A stretch of 43,411 nucleotides of DNA from Promethearchaeota archaeon (GTDB taxonomy: Archaea > Asgardarchaeota > Lokiarchaeia > Sigyniarchaeales > SOKP01), in contig JAFGOA010000198.1 of the NCBI GenBank assembly GCA_016926735.1, forward strand, positions 1 through 43,411, read 5' to 3'. Positions within the stretch are counted from its first letter, which is position 1. Every line of letters begins with the position of its first letter. Shown in pieces: positions 17,802 through 26,530 of the stretch. Made by a program: the position numbers and the translations under genes. The notes beneath the pieces are model-generated. The model was given only the letters and a program-made list of their open reading frames with translations. It was not told the origin of the DNA and ran no database searches.

Positions 17802-19505
17802 TTATTTTTCTATAGATTCAAGTAGATTTTCTATTTTACTTTGAATAACTTCTGGCTTTTCTGCTTCTTGATCTTTAAGAGCCAATTTTTTTTCAATATC
17901 AGCTCTATGTACTGTATTCATCGCACAAAAAGGAATTTCTCTAACTTTTGTTGGATCTTCTGGATCGATTACTCCATAATGAACAAGACATCTTTTAACT
18001 CTGTCTAAATCAAAATTATATGCATCTTGAAAATGCATAGCACTTATTAATAGATTACGTGTGTGAAGAAAATTACCCGCAGACTCCAAACTCGGATTAA
18101 GTACTAATTTAGCAAAAGATTGATAAGTTTTGCTTGTTAATATCTTTTGAGGATTTTTAACATATTTTGCTAATCCCGCAAAAAAATATGCTTTCATTGT
18201 TTGGCGATATCCTATGTTAGTTACATTATCAACAAAACTACTAATTTTATCACTAAAAGAACCAAGGTTCGATAAATCTAAACCTTTTATCCAATTTGAA
18301 GGTTTTGGAACTTCTTTATTATAAACCATATTATAGATCTTATTTGACCATTTTATTAATCCTTCAACATTAAAAAAGTTCTCAATTGGTTCCCATTCAC
18401 CTTTTTCGTTTATTATGCATATTGTAGCAAAACCACAATCTTTATGGCTTAACATAGACCATTCTGGTTTGTTGTCAAACCATGCGAGCAATTTAGTTAA
18501 TTTGGCTGTAGTCGCTATTGGATAAAATTTTGTAAGTGCTCCATTCGTATGTTTATTTATAGCAATCTTTAAATCTGATGTAGTAAATCTTAAGTCCATT
18601 AATTCTTCAAAACTAATCCTACCACATAAAGATATAGGTTGAAAAACAACACCTGAGATAACATCTGCATTATTTTTAGCAAATTCTAAAATATTTCCAA
18701 TTTCATGATCATTAACTCCTTTAGCAACTGTTGGAACAAGCATTACACCGTATTGTCCTACTTTACGACAATTTTCAATTACTCTTTTTTTCAAAGGCCA
18801 AAGATTAACACCTCTTACCTTTTTCCAAGTCTCAGGATCATCTGTTGCATCAAATTGTAAATAAATTGCATCTACTCCTGCTTCATGTATTTTTCTTGTG
18901 TATTCTAAGGATTTTCCCATTCTTACTCCATTAGTAGAAACCATAACCTCTATAAAACCTAATTCTTTTCCAATCTTAATTAATTCCGGTAGATCCTCTC
19001 TTACTGTAGGTTCTCCACCTGCAAATTGGAGCATAGGAGCAGGAGTAGGTTTCATAGATCGAAAATATTTCATTATCTTGACTATATCATCAAAAGAGGG
19101 TTCAACCACATATCCTTTTGCACTTGCATTGGCAAAACATATTGGACATGCAAGATTACATCGATTTGTCACATCTATTAGGCATATACAAGGTGCTGAT
19201 TGATGATTTTCACAAATTCCGCAATCATAAGGACATCCTTTCTTAGTTGATTTTATTCCATCACATACATAAATTGGCTTGGATGTATTATTTTCAGTTG
19301 AACCTATTTCATCTGTAAAATTCTGAGCCCATTTATATTCATCAGGGTTAATAGAAAGCTTATCTTTAAAGTTTCCATGATCCTTACAATTTTTTCGCAT
19401 CATTACCCAATTAGTCACTGGATCAATATATATTTCCGCAGGGATTTGCTGTAAACACTCAGGACATAAGCTTGTAGTGGTATTTATAATCTCTTCTTTT
19501 ATCAT
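17802..19505 (-). CDS. tes: Tetraether lipid synthase-like radical SAM protein (MJ0619/Tes family)
   Basis: A 567-residue radical SAM enzyme. The SAM cluster motif is CNLACPIC (C116, C120, C123) after IDVTNR. Upstream are additional cysteines: CPEC (C14, C17), C40, and CPYDCGICENH (C91, C95, C98, H101) plus C106. AGGEPTVREDL is the GGE motif. This arrangement, with an N-terminal zinc-like site and extra cluster ligands before the radical SAM core, matches the MJ0619 family. One member of that family, Tes, joins two archaeol tails to make tetraether lipids, and others were proposed to methylate methanopterin. Tes is the best guess; a related methylase is the alternative. The gene is monocistronic, convergent with the TraB-like gene. 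Confidence 0.78.
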   Translation of the reverse strand: MIKEEIINTTTSLCPECLQQIPAEIYIDPVTNWVMMRKNCKDHGNFKDKLSINPDEYKWAQNFTDEIGSTENNTSKPIYVCDGIKSTKKGCPYDCGICENHQSAPCICLIDVTNRCNLACPICFANASAKGYVVEPSFDDIVKIMKYFRSMKPTPAPMLQFAGGEPTVREDLPELIKIGKELGFIEVMVSTNGVRMGKSLEYTRKIHEAGVDAIYLQFDATDDPETWKKVRGVNLWPLKKRVIENCRKVGQYGVMLVPTVAKGVNDHEIGNILEFAKNNADVISGVVFQPISLCGRISFEELMDLRFTTSDLKIAINKHTNGALTKFYPIATTAKLTKLLAWFDNKPEWSMLSHKDCGFATICIINEKGEWEPIENFFNVEGLIKWSNKIYNMVYNKEVPKPSNWIKGLDLSNLGSFSDKISSFVDNVTNIGYRQTMKAYFFAGLAKYVKNPQKILTSKTYQSFAKLVLNPSLESAGNFLHTRNLLISAMHFQDAYNFDLDRVKRCLVHYGVIDPEDPTKVREIPFCAMNTVHRADIEKKLALKDQEAEKPEVIQSKIENLLESIEK

Positions 19506-19890
19506 TAAGCTTACTACTCTTTATCTTATTATTTTATTTAATAAATATCCTATTTAATCAAATAATTATTTTTTTTTTAAAAATACTTTGTTAAATCTAA
19601 TACGATGTTAGATATTATTTAATCTCTTTTAAATCCTTTATTTTTTGAATATTACTCTTATTTTTATTTGACTAATATCTTATAATTATTATATGAATTC
19701 TTGATTTAACTATTTTCTTTTAAATAATCTAATTAATGAAATTTCAATTTTTTTTTCTATTTAGATTGATAATCCAAATAAAATTCAACAGAATTTTAAA
19801 TTTTATAATATAATAAAAATAAATGATTCAATTGTTAAGAAATAATAGTGATCATTAATTGATATTTCATAAAATAAAAGAATAATCTAA
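19506..19890. other. Intergenic region between divergent genes, small inverted repeat
   Basis: 385 bp of very AT-rich DNA between the Tes-like gene and a small membrane protein gene. It should hold both promoters, but no single TATA element stands out. The one structured feature is an imperfectly spaced inverted repeat at 19595-19613 (ATCTAA, seven bases, TTAGAT). I see no open frame or RNA gene in it. Confidence 0.5.
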
Positions 19891-20298
19891 ATGATTTTTA
19901 TGGCAGAGAAAGAACTGATAAATAGAAAGAGTGAGCCAGAATTTAAAATTGATATAATATTTATAATATTAGTTATTATTGGCTTTATAATTTCATGGAT
20001 TAATATGTGGTTGATAGAAAATACTCCTCTTCAAGGGAGCCCTCTTTGGAATTTAAAAGTATTTGCTTATTTATCGATTATCTTTACAACTGCAATTCCT
20101 TGTGTTATAATTGGAATTAAGAATAGAATCTGGGCATATGGATATATTATTGGTTTTGCAGTAGCAGGACTTCCCTTTTCATTTTTTAATATCTATACAG
20201 GGTTATATACATTTATAACTACATTATTAATATTTTCTATAATGTGGTTAATATTTTGGAAAGCTTGGAGATCTTTAAGTTCAATCAAAACAATTTAA
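19891..20298 (+). CDS. Small integral membrane protein, unknown
   Basis: A 135-residue protein with about four hydrophobic helices (around residues 25-45, 60-80, 86-105 and 108-128), after a charged N-terminus (MAEKELINRKSEPEFK). The start could be the ATG at 19891 or the one at 19900; no ribosome site separates them. Loops are short, so most of the protein lies in the membrane. Aromatic-rich ends (IMWLIFWKAW) suggest the final helix lies near the interface. I do not recognise a family. It is isolated from other plus-strand genes. Confidence 0.6.
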   Translation: MIFMAEKELINRKSEPEFKIDIIFIILVIIGFIISWINMWLIENTPLQGSPLWNLKVFAYLSIIFTTAIPCVIIGIKNRIWAYGYIIGFAVAGLPFSFFNIYTGLYTFITTLLIFSIMWLIFWKAWRSLSSIKTI

Positions 20299-20354
20299 AA
20301 CTCATTATAGACTATATAAATTAAAAGAAAGATAAAATTAGTATATAAAAGATA

Positions 20355-20813
20355 TTACTTTAATACTTGAATATCTTCAAAAATTACATCTACTACTTTT
20401 TCTATTTGCAGGAATCTGCGTTTAACTTCCTCAATATTCCCTTTTTCTAATTCATCTCCAATAATAAATGCTTCATAATAACAATCTTTGACTTCATAAC
20501 ATAATCCAGTTATATGTAAAACATATTTACGAAGATCCAACTGCTTCAATACATCTGATATGCCATTTACTAAATCTGGTGAAAATTCTTCTAATTTGAT
20601 AAGAATTTTTTTAATATTATTAGATTTTGTAGGGAAACAGTTAATCTTTAGGACTTCTTCTCTTGATATAAAGATGAGTAAATAGAAGGAGGCATCAAGC
20701 ACTTCATTTCTAATTTCATTTGGAAAGATTTTATTTGATTTTAATTCATTATTATCTATAATAAGCCCTGTGGATATTTTTTTCTTTTTTATTTCTTCTT
20801 TTTCTTCAACCAT
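20355..20813 (-). CDS. Hypothetical protein, possible ACT-like alpha/beta domain
   Basis: A 152-residue soluble protein. A lysine-rich N-terminus (EEIKKKKIS) is followed by alternating strands and helices: SFYLLIFIS, VLKINCFPT, a long helix LVNGISDVLKQLD, LRKYVLHITGLCYE, YYEAFIIGDEL and a final helix-strand EEVKRRFLQIEKVVDVIFEDIQVL. The beta-alpha-beta-beta-alpha-beta order and the last segment resemble ACT or ferredoxin-fold regulatory domains, but this is weak. No active-site motif stands out. It is convergent with the membrane protein gene (56 bp apart) and divergent from the longin-like gene at 21058. Confidence 0.5.
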   Translation of the reverse strand: MVEEKEEIKKKKISTGLIIDNNELKSNKIFPNEIRNEVLDASFYLLIFISREEVLKINCFPTKSNNIKKILIKLEEFSPDLVNGISDVLKQLDLRKYVLHITGLCYEVKDCYYEAFIIGDELEKGNIEEVKRRFLQIEKVVDVIFEDIQVLK

Positions 20814-21057
20814 ATGAATTCAACGAAATTAATTTATAAAATTTAAAGAATTTAATTAATTTAATTTTATTCACATATTATTTAATCTTTTTTTTTCTTC
20901 TGTAGAAAGAAATTAACTTTCAGGTTTTTTTTTTTTAAAATTATAAAGATATTCTCTGAATAATATCGAAATCATATTTATATTTTTTATCAGAAATCGG
21001 TTTTTTACAATAAATCTCAAAAAATTTTTTATATCCATTTTAGAGAGAAGAATATCA

Positions 21058-21582
21058 ATGCATTTTAAAAATAATAAAAATGAATACTATAGTTCCTTTG
21101 GATTTGAGACAGATCAATTCAATAATAATAATATTAGTCAAAATAGATTTCATGCAATCTATTTTATTGATTATATAACTGGTTCATTACTATTAAGTAA
21201 CAAATATTCAAAAAAATCAAAGTTATGTAATGCTGATGAAGATCTAATTGGTAGTTTCTTAAATGCTATTAATTTATTTATAAATGAACTTAATAATAAT
21301 GAAAAAACTGAAGAGGCAATACAAGAAATTAATTTTATTGATTCAAGAATTTTATATGAAAGAAAAGGTCGTTTAATGATTATTGCCATTTCAAAAAAAA
21401 CAAATTTATCAATTGAAAGAAAGATCTTGAAAAACATATTATTTGATTTTTATTCTCGTTTTAAATATAAAATAGAACATTTCAATGGAATTATTGATAA
21501 TGAAATGTTAGATTATGGAAAATTTTTAAATGATTTAGACTTAAATACACTTTCTCGAATAAATATTTATGAAAATATATAA
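21058..21582 (+). CDS. Longin-like domain protein (tentative)
   Basis: A 174-residue protein with an Asn-rich N-terminal 25 residues, then a longin-like order: strand HAIYFIDYITGSLLLSNKY, a helix DLIGSFLNAINLFINEL, strands EINFIDSRILYERKGRLMIIAIS, and a helix ERKILKNILFDFYSRF. The DYxTGxxLLS opening and the DSRILYE strand recur in Asgard longin/roadblock-type proteins as I remember them. Such domains bind small GTPases or membranes in eukaryotes (SRX, SNAREs); a GTPase-related role here is inference. The ATG is preceded by GAGAAGAAT, a fair ribosome site. The next gene is convergent, 18 bp away. Confidence 0.5.
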   Translation: MHFKNNKNEYYSSFGFETDQFNNNNISQNRFHAIYFIDYITGSLLLSNKYSKKSKLCNADEDLIGSFLNAINLFINELNNNEKTEEAIQEINFIDSRILYERKGRLMIIAISKKTNLSIERKILKNILFDFYSRFKYKIEHFNGIIDNEMLDYGKFLNDLDLNTLSRINIYENI

Positions 21583-21600
21583 AAATTTAGAAAATAAAAT

Positions 21601-22650
21601 TTAGTTATCTGTTGGATCTTTTCTTTTCTCTATTTCAGGTTCGATCTTTTTTGAAATACCTTCAATATCGGGTTTTAATTTCATTCTATTTTCATCCATT
21701 TCTCTTTTCTTTTCTATTAAAAAGCTTTTCTCACTAACGGTTTTTTCAATTAATTTTGAAGTTCCTTCAATATCAGGTTTAATTTGCGCTTTTTTTTCAT
21801 CTTGTTCCCGTTTTTTATCAATTAAAAAACTTTTTTCCTGAATAGATTTTTCAATTAATTTTGAAGTTCCTTCAATATCAGTTCTAATTTCATTTCTCTG
21901 TCTATCATGTTCTTTTTTTCTTTCCATTAAATAACTTTTATCTTCAATTGATTTTTCAATTAATTTTGAGGTACTTTCTATATCAGCTCGAATTTCTTTC
22001 CTCTGTTTTTCTTGTTCTTTTTTTCTTTCCATCATATAAGATTTTTCTTTAATAGAATCCTCGATTTTTTGAGATTTGCTTATTATATTTGGTTTGATGT
22101 TTTTTAAGTTTTCATCTTGTTCTCGTTTTTTATCAATTAAAAAGCTTTTTTCCTGAACAGATTTTTCAATTAATTTTGATGCTCCCTCAATGTCAAGATT
22201 AATATTTGCGATAATTTTATCTTGTTCTTTTTTTTTATCCATCATAAAACTCTTTTCTTGGATAGATTTTTCTATCTTTTGTGATGTAGATTCAAGATCT
22301 AATTTAATCCCCTTAAGTTGTCCATCTTGTTCTTTTTTTTTATCCATCATAAAACTCTTTTCTTGGATAGATTTTTCAATTATTCTTGAAGTACCTTTAA
22401 TATCTGGTTTTAATAAAGCCCTTTGTTCTTCTTTCTCTCTTTTTCTATCCATTAAATAACTTTTTTCTTCAATACTTTTTGAAATACTATCCTTACTATG
22501 CTGGAAAGATTCTAATCTCTCTTGTTCTGTATTTTTTAGATATTTATCTCGATCTTCTTTTTCTTTTTTATATATCTCATTAACAATTTTCTTTTCTTTT
22601 TCAATATTCTCCTTATTTACAGCATTTTCCTGATTAGTCAAAATACTCAC
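21601..22650 (-). CDS. Tandem 35-residue repeat coiled-coil protein
   Basis: A 349-residue, extremely charged protein. After a 55-residue helical leader rich in Glu and Lys, eight repeats of exactly 35 residues fill residues 56-335, each close to IEKSIQEKSFLIDKKREQD plus a variable middle and an IKPDIEGTSKL-like end. A 14-residue tail follows (ends DPTDN). The repeats are helical with a conserved Pro-Asp break in most, so the molecule may be a rod of helical hairpins or a segmented coiled coil. There is no signal peptide or membrane segment. Function unknown; scaffolding or filament formation is speculation. It is 115 bp from a helical protein gene upstream on the same strand. Confidence 0.75.
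   Translation of the reverse strand: MSILTNQENAVNKENIEKEKKIVNEIYKKEKEDRDKYLKNTEQERLESFQHSKDSISKSIEEKSYLMDRKREKEEQRALLKPDIKGTSRIIEKSIQEKSFMMDKKKEQDGQLKGIKLDLESTSQKIEKSIQEKSFMMDKKKEQDKIIANINLDIEGASKLIEKSVQEKSFLIDKKREQDENLKNIKPNIISKSQKIEDSIKEKSYMMERKKEQEKQRKEIRADIESTSKLIEKSIEDKSYLMERKKEHDRQRNEIRTDIEGTSKLIEKSIQEKSFLIDKKREQDEKKAQIKPDIEGTSKLIEKTVSEKSFLIEKKREMDENRMKLKPDIEGISKKIEPEIEKRKDPTDN
21646..22485 (-). repeat. Eight in-frame 105-bp coding repeats
   Basis: Eight direct repeats of 105 bp, with no gaps, inside the 349-residue coiled-coil gene. Protein repeats are nearly uniform at EKSF(L/M)(I/M)(D/E)KK(R/K)E, while the 12-15 residues in the middle vary. Repeats 2 and 3 are the closest pair at DNA level, suggesting recent duplication. 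Array number could vary between strains through slippage or unequal recombination. Confidence 0.85.
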
Positions 22651-22765
22651 TTTTCTTTTTATACCATTATAAAATAAATAATCGATCTTGAATTTAAATT
22701 TAAATCTTTTATAAAAATAGTTCTAAAGAAAATAAGGAAATAATGAAGTGAATTATAAGATGATT

Positions 22766-23509
22766 TTATTTTATGCCTATTGGTTCGAACTCTTCTCCCT
22801 GAATAGATTCCATTAAACTTAGCACAGTTAATTTTAGATTCAACATTTCCATAACTTCAAGCCATAGTTTATTACATTGTTCTGAATTAGAAATAAGACC
22901 ACAATTAGTTATTAATTCATTGTATATGGATTTTAATCTTATTTTTAGATCATCTTGATTATCTAAAGAAATGTTTTGAGTTTCAATCCATTGATCAATA
23001 GCTTTTTTAATATCAACTTCTTGATCACTATTAAGAATATAAGAGACTTCAACTTCTTCGAAACCCTTAATCTTCTTTAGATATTCTTCATCTTTATACA
23101 TTGGCTTAATTAATAAACCTAAGTTGATAACCAAGGGTTGTAATTGTAGTTTTTGCAGAGACTGGGTTAAATAATTTAAAACCTGCTCTTTAGCTGATAT
23201 TTTAGAATAAGTCAGATATTCTTGAATAAAACGCATTAATGTATTTTTTATCAGTAATTGTTCAAATTCTTTAATAATATCGGGTTTATATTCTAAAGTT
23301 TTTTTGATTGTGATAAAAACAGAATTCATCATAGGTTCAATATCTCGAAACATAGTAAAATGATTTATATAACTTAGTAATTTATCTACAACTTGTTTTT
23401 TATAATCTTCTGATATATACCACTCTCTAAAAAATGATTCTAACTCATCATTAGTTTCTGGAATAGATAAGAACCATTTAATTTGATCAAAGTTAAAACT
23501 TAGAGACAT
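22766..23509 (-). CDS. Hypothetical all-helical protein
   Basis: A 247-residue protein of alternating amphipathic helices with no recognised motif. It opens MSLSFNFDQIKWFLSIPE, has an aromatic-rich early part (FFREWYISEDYKK) and ends in a helix LWLEVMEMLNLKLTVLSLMESIQ. There is no signal peptide or membrane segment, and cysteines are few (C206-like NCGL, EQCNK). A helical-repeat scaffold (HEAT-like) is conceivable but not shown. It is upstream of the repeat coiled-coil gene on the same strand, so the two may be cotranscribed. The ATG has no obvious ribosome site. The PadR operon lies divergently upstream. Confidence 0.55.
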   Translation of the reverse strand: MSLSFNFDQIKWFLSIPETNDELESFFREWYISEDYKKQVVDKLLSYINHFTMFRDIEPMMNSVFITIKKTLEYKPDIIKEFEQLLIKNTLMRFIQEYLTYSKISAKEQVLNYLTQSLQKLQLQPLVINLGLLIKPMYKDEEYLKKIKGFEEVEVSYILNSDQEVDIKKAIDQWIETQNISLDNQDDLKIRLKSIYNELITNCGLISNSEQCNKLWLEVMEMLNLKLTVLSLMESIQGEEFEPIGIK

Positions 23510-23618
23510 CCAATAATTTAATAATCTTAGTTATTATTAAATTTTTCTTATATTTATATCATCCAAGTCCAGTTTTAGAGATATAATATATTTTTTTTTA
23601 AATCATAAATCTTATATG

Positions 23619-23646
23619 TCAGTATTTGATATATATCATTAACTGA
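23619..23646. promoter_or_regulatory. Palindromic operator candidate for PadR
   Basis: A 28-bp imperfect palindrome, TCAGT at the left end and ACTGA at the right, with a perfect 12-bp core TGATATATATCA. It lies 48-75 bp before the padR start, where archaeal promoter elements are expected, so binding would block transcription. PadR regulators usually bind long dyads and repress their own operon. A second short dyad, CTCA-5-TGAG, follows at 23652-23664. Confidence 0.5.
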
Positions 23647-23693
23647 TATACCTCACTTATTGAGATATTAATTGATAATAAAAAATAATCAAA

Positions 23694-24254
23694 ATGGTTG
23701 AGAATAAAAAGATCGCAGACGAATATGAAAACGCAATGAAAAAAGGCTTCATTAGTATGCTAGTGTTATTAGTACTCGAAAAAAATCCTTCTTATGGATA
23801 TAAAATCAGTAAAGAGATTAATAAAAGAACTATGGGTATTTGGGATCCACCATCCTCAACAATGTATACTATATTGAAAGATCTCACTAAAAAGGGACTA
23901 ATTGAGATTTATGAAATAAAAGAAGATATGCAAACAAGGATAAGAACAAGGAAATTATATAGAATAACACAAAAAGGTAAAGAATCTTTAGCATTAATTC
24001 TAAAAAAACAAAGATGTATTGAAGATTCAATTGAAACTCTCAGAATGACTTTATTAAATAATAAAGAACCAAAATTACGCTTTGGTCATGGTCCATTTCG
24101 TTTCTTTTTTCAACAATTAAATGAGAAATCTGATGAAGAAAGACTTGAATTTCTTGAGATTCAACAAGTAAAAGTTGAGAGTAAAATTCAGCAATTAAGT
24201 GAGGATTTAGTAAAAATAAAAGAAGCTATAAAAAAAATTAAAGAAAAAAAATAA
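23694..24254 (+). CDS. PadR family transcriptional regulator
   Basis: A 186-residue regulator. The N-terminal winged helix carries the family signature: MLVLLVLEKNPSYGYKISKEI (18-38), then WDPPSSTMYTILKDLTKKGLIE (49-70, recognition helix) and the wing with RKLYRITQKGKESL (91-104). The C-terminal 75 residues form helices ending in a long coiled coil (VESKIQQLSEDLVKIKEAIKKI), the dimerisation arm of PadR. It heads an operon with an ABC exporter pair (13 bp to the ATPase start), a common arrangement in which PadR senses a toxic substrate and releases the exporter genes. A dyad lies just upstream. No clear Shine-Dalgarno precedes the ATG, consistent with a leaderless first gene. Confidence 0.92.
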   Translation: MVENKKIADEYENAMKKGFISMLVLLVLEKNPSYGYKISKEINKRTMGIWDPPSSTMYTILKDLTKKGLIEIYEIKEDMQTRIRTRKLYRITQKGKESLALILKKQRCIEDSIETLRMTLLNNKEPKLRFGHGPFRFFFQQLNEKSDEERLEFLEIQQVKVESKIQQLSEDLVKIKEAIKKIKEKK

Positions 24255-24267
24255 CAGGAAAAATCTT

Positions 24268-25590
24268 ATGGAAGAAAATATAATTGAAGTAGAAAATCTA
24301 ACCAAAATCTATGAAAATGGAAATGTTTTAGCTGTAGATAATATAGATTTACATATTAAACAAGGGGAAATTTTTGCTTTACTGGGTCCAAATGGAGCAG
24401 GAAAAACCACTACTATTAGTATGTTAGCTACGTTATTATCAAATACAGCTGGACAAGCAATTGTTAATGGTTATGATATAAAAAAACATCCAGATAAAGT
24501 AAGAAAAAGTATTGGAATAGTATTTCAGGAACCTTCCTTGGATGGTGATATGAAAGGTATTGAGAATTTAGAAATACATGCAATTTTATATGGAATGCCA
24601 AAAAAAATACGTAATGCTAAAATAAAAGAAGTTTTAAAATTAGTAGATCTTGAAGATAAAGCAGAGATATTTGTAAGGAATTATTCAGGAGGAATGAAAA
24701 GAAGATTAGAGATTGCAAGGGGTCTTTTACATGAACCTAAAATATTGTTTTTAGATGAACCAACTTTAGGATTAGATCCTCAAACACGTAGAAAAATCTG
24801 GGAGAAAATTAAAGAATTAAATAAAGGTGAATCAAAAATCACTATTCTCATTACAACACATTATATGGAAGAAGCAGATGAACTTGCTGATAGAATTTGT
24901 ATTATGGATCATGGAAAAATAATTGCTTTAGATACCTCTAAAAATCTTAAAAAACAATTATCTGGGGATGTTATAGATATTGAATTTGATAAAATAGAAG
25001 ACACTTCACTATTACCATCATTAATATCTCAATTAAAAGAAATACCTGGAATAAAACACATTTCTTTAGGAGATTCTAAGAATAATCAAGAAGAAATTCC
25101 ATTAAATCTTCCTAAAAATATACCTAATATAGATCCAAATGTCATAAAAGCAAGGATGCAAGAAATGATGCAAGATCCCAAAAAATTATTGATGGCATGG
25201 AAAAATTTTCCCATGTCTCAACAAATGTTTCAAGATGCCCCTTTAGAAATGAAAAAGAAAATAGCTAATATGTTTAATGATGATCTTATAAAAGATATTC
25301 CTGAAAATATTAGAGAAGTCATAATTAATATTAAGAATGGAGTCTTTGAAGATGATAATAGTAGAGAAATCTCTAAAATCTCAATTTCTTGTGAACATGG
25401 TGGGAAACAACTTCCCCTTATTATGCAAAATATAGATCAGAAAAAAATAATTATTAAAAATATATATATGCATCAACCAACTTTAGAAGATGTATTTTTA
25501 CACTATGTAGGAACAAAAATAAGAGAAGAGACTTCAGATCGTACAAAAGATATAAAAAAGAGAATTCAAATGAGGCAATTAACAAGGTGA
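24268..25590 (+). CDS. ABC transporter ATP-binding protein, ABC-2 exporter type, with unusual C-terminal insertion
   Basis: A 440-residue ATPase. Walker A GPNGAGKT (40-47), Q-loop VFQEP (85-89), signature YSGGMKRRLEIARG (139-152), Walker B LFLDEPTLGLDP (160-171) and H-loop TTHYMEEAD (196-204) are intact. It is of the DrrA/NatA-like exporter class. Usual members have 300-330 residues; here about 90 extra residues (roughly 272-362) interrupt the C-terminal regulatory domain. That insertion is rich in Met, Asn and Pro (for example ARMQEMMQDPKKLLMAWKN). The family C-terminal motif resumes with PTLEDVFLHYVG near the end. It is coupled to PadR upstream (13 bp) and the permease downstream (6 bp to its ATG). 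A CAGGAAAAA ribosome site precedes the start. Confidence 0.93.
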   Translation: MEENIIEVENLTKIYENGNVLAVDNIDLHIKQGEIFALLGPNGAGKTTTISMLATLLSNTAGQAIVNGYDIKKHPDKVRKSIGIVFQEPSLDGDMKGIENLEIHAILYGMPKKIRNAKIKEVLKLVDLEDKAEIFVRNYSGGMKRRLEIARGLLHEPKILFLDEPTLGLDPQTRRKIWEKIKELNKGESKITILITTHYMEEADELADRICIMDHGKIIALDTSKNLKKQLSGDVIDIEFDKIEDTSLLPSLISQLKEIPGIKHISLGDSKNNQEEIPLNLPKNIPNIDPNVIKARMQEMMQDPKKLLMAWKNFPMSQQMFQDAPLEMKKKIANMFNDDLIKDIPENIREVIINIKNGVFEDDNSREISKISISCEHGGKQLPLIMQNIDQKKIIIKNIYMHQPTLEDVFLHYVGTKIREETSDRTKDIKKRIQMRQLTR

Positions 25591-25596
25591 TTGAAA

Positions 25597-26385
25597 ATGT
25601 CTGATTTAAACTTAAAACATATCGGAATTAATTATCCTGCTGTTTGGATATTAACAAAAAGGGAAGTAATTGCATTTTGGAGAGATAAAGCTAGAATAAT
25701 ATCATCTTTTGCTCAAGCTATATTATTTCTATTGGTATTTGGGTATTCATTAGGTCAAAATACTTTTCCACCAGGGTTTAATTATAAAGCATATCTAGCT
25801 TCTGGAATTGGTGCTTTAACAATTTTATTTACTGGAATTTTCGGAGGTATGGGATTAATGAGAGATAAAATGTTTGGTTTTATGAAAGAATTAATTGTAG
25901 CTCCTGTAAGTCGACAAACATTAATGATTGGTAGAACTTTAGGTATTGCAATACAAACTGTTATTCAAGTATTAATTATTTTAACATTAGGTATTGCATT
26001 TGGATTCTTAGGGTATAATCCAGATTTATTTTTACGCATTTTAATAATAATACCAATAGCATTAGCAGCAAGTATGGGAATTGTGGGTATTGGATTAATT
26101 ATCGGTACCAAAATTAGAAATTTTCAATCTTTTGGGCTAATTCAAACATTTATCGTAATGCCTATGTTTTGGCTTTCTGGAACAATTCTTCCTATTACTA
26201 ATGATTCAATCTTATATCCTATTTATCAATATAATCCATTCTCATATTGTGTTGATCTTTTTCGGAGTGTTTTAATTGGTATTAATAATTTCGATATATG
26301 GCTTGATATTTTAGTAATGTCTGCTTTTGCGATTGGGTTGATACTCTTAGGTGCCATTTCTTTTAATAAAATGGACGTATCTTAA
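25597..26385 (+). CDS. ABC-2 type transporter permease
   Basis: About 262 residues with six hydrophobic segments and the ABC-2 family layout: an amphipathic N-terminal helix (VWILTKREVIAFWRDKARI), then membrane helices, with LREF-like MFGFMKELIVAPVSRQTLMIGRT after the second helix, and FWLSGTILPI plus YNPFSYCVDLFR in the typical positions before the last helix. The ATG at 25597 is chosen over the TTG at 25591, because AGGTGA at 25584-25589, overlapping the ATPase stop, is a good ribosome site for it. It forms a dimer with the upstream ATPase as an exporter, probably for drugs or lipophilic compounds; the substrate is unknown. It is the last gene of the padR operon. Confidence 0.92.
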   Translation: MSDLNLKHIGINYPAVWILTKREVIAFWRDKARIISSFAQAILFLLVFGYSLGQNTFPPGFNYKAYLASGIGALTILFTGIFGGMGLMRDKMFGFMKELIVAPVSRQTLMIGRTLGIAIQTVIQVLIILTLGIAFGFLGYNPDLFLRILIIIPIALAASMGIVGIGLIIGTKIRNFQSFGLIQTFIVMPMFWLSGTILPITNDSILYPIYQYNPFSYCVDLFRSVLIGINNFDIWLDILVMSAFAIGLILLGAISFNKMDVS

Positions 26386-26440
26386 TTTTTTTTTATTTTT
26401 TAAAGTGTTTTTATTATTTTTTATTATTATTTTCATTTTA
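26386..26440 (+). terminator. T-rich terminator after the PadR-ABC operon
   Basis: Right after the permease stop are several runs of five to eight T (TTTTTTTTATTTTTT, then GTTTTTATTATTTTTT). Archaeal RNA polymerase terminates at oligo-T without a hairpin, so this is a plausible end of the operon transcript. T-runs are common in this AT-rich DNA, so confidence is moderate. Confidence 0.4.
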
Positions 26441-26530
26441 TCATTTATTTCTATCTTATCAAAAGATATCACAAAGAACATAAGCTATGAGAGTTTAATT
26501 TGATTCATTGGTTGAAAAAAGTTAAATAAT

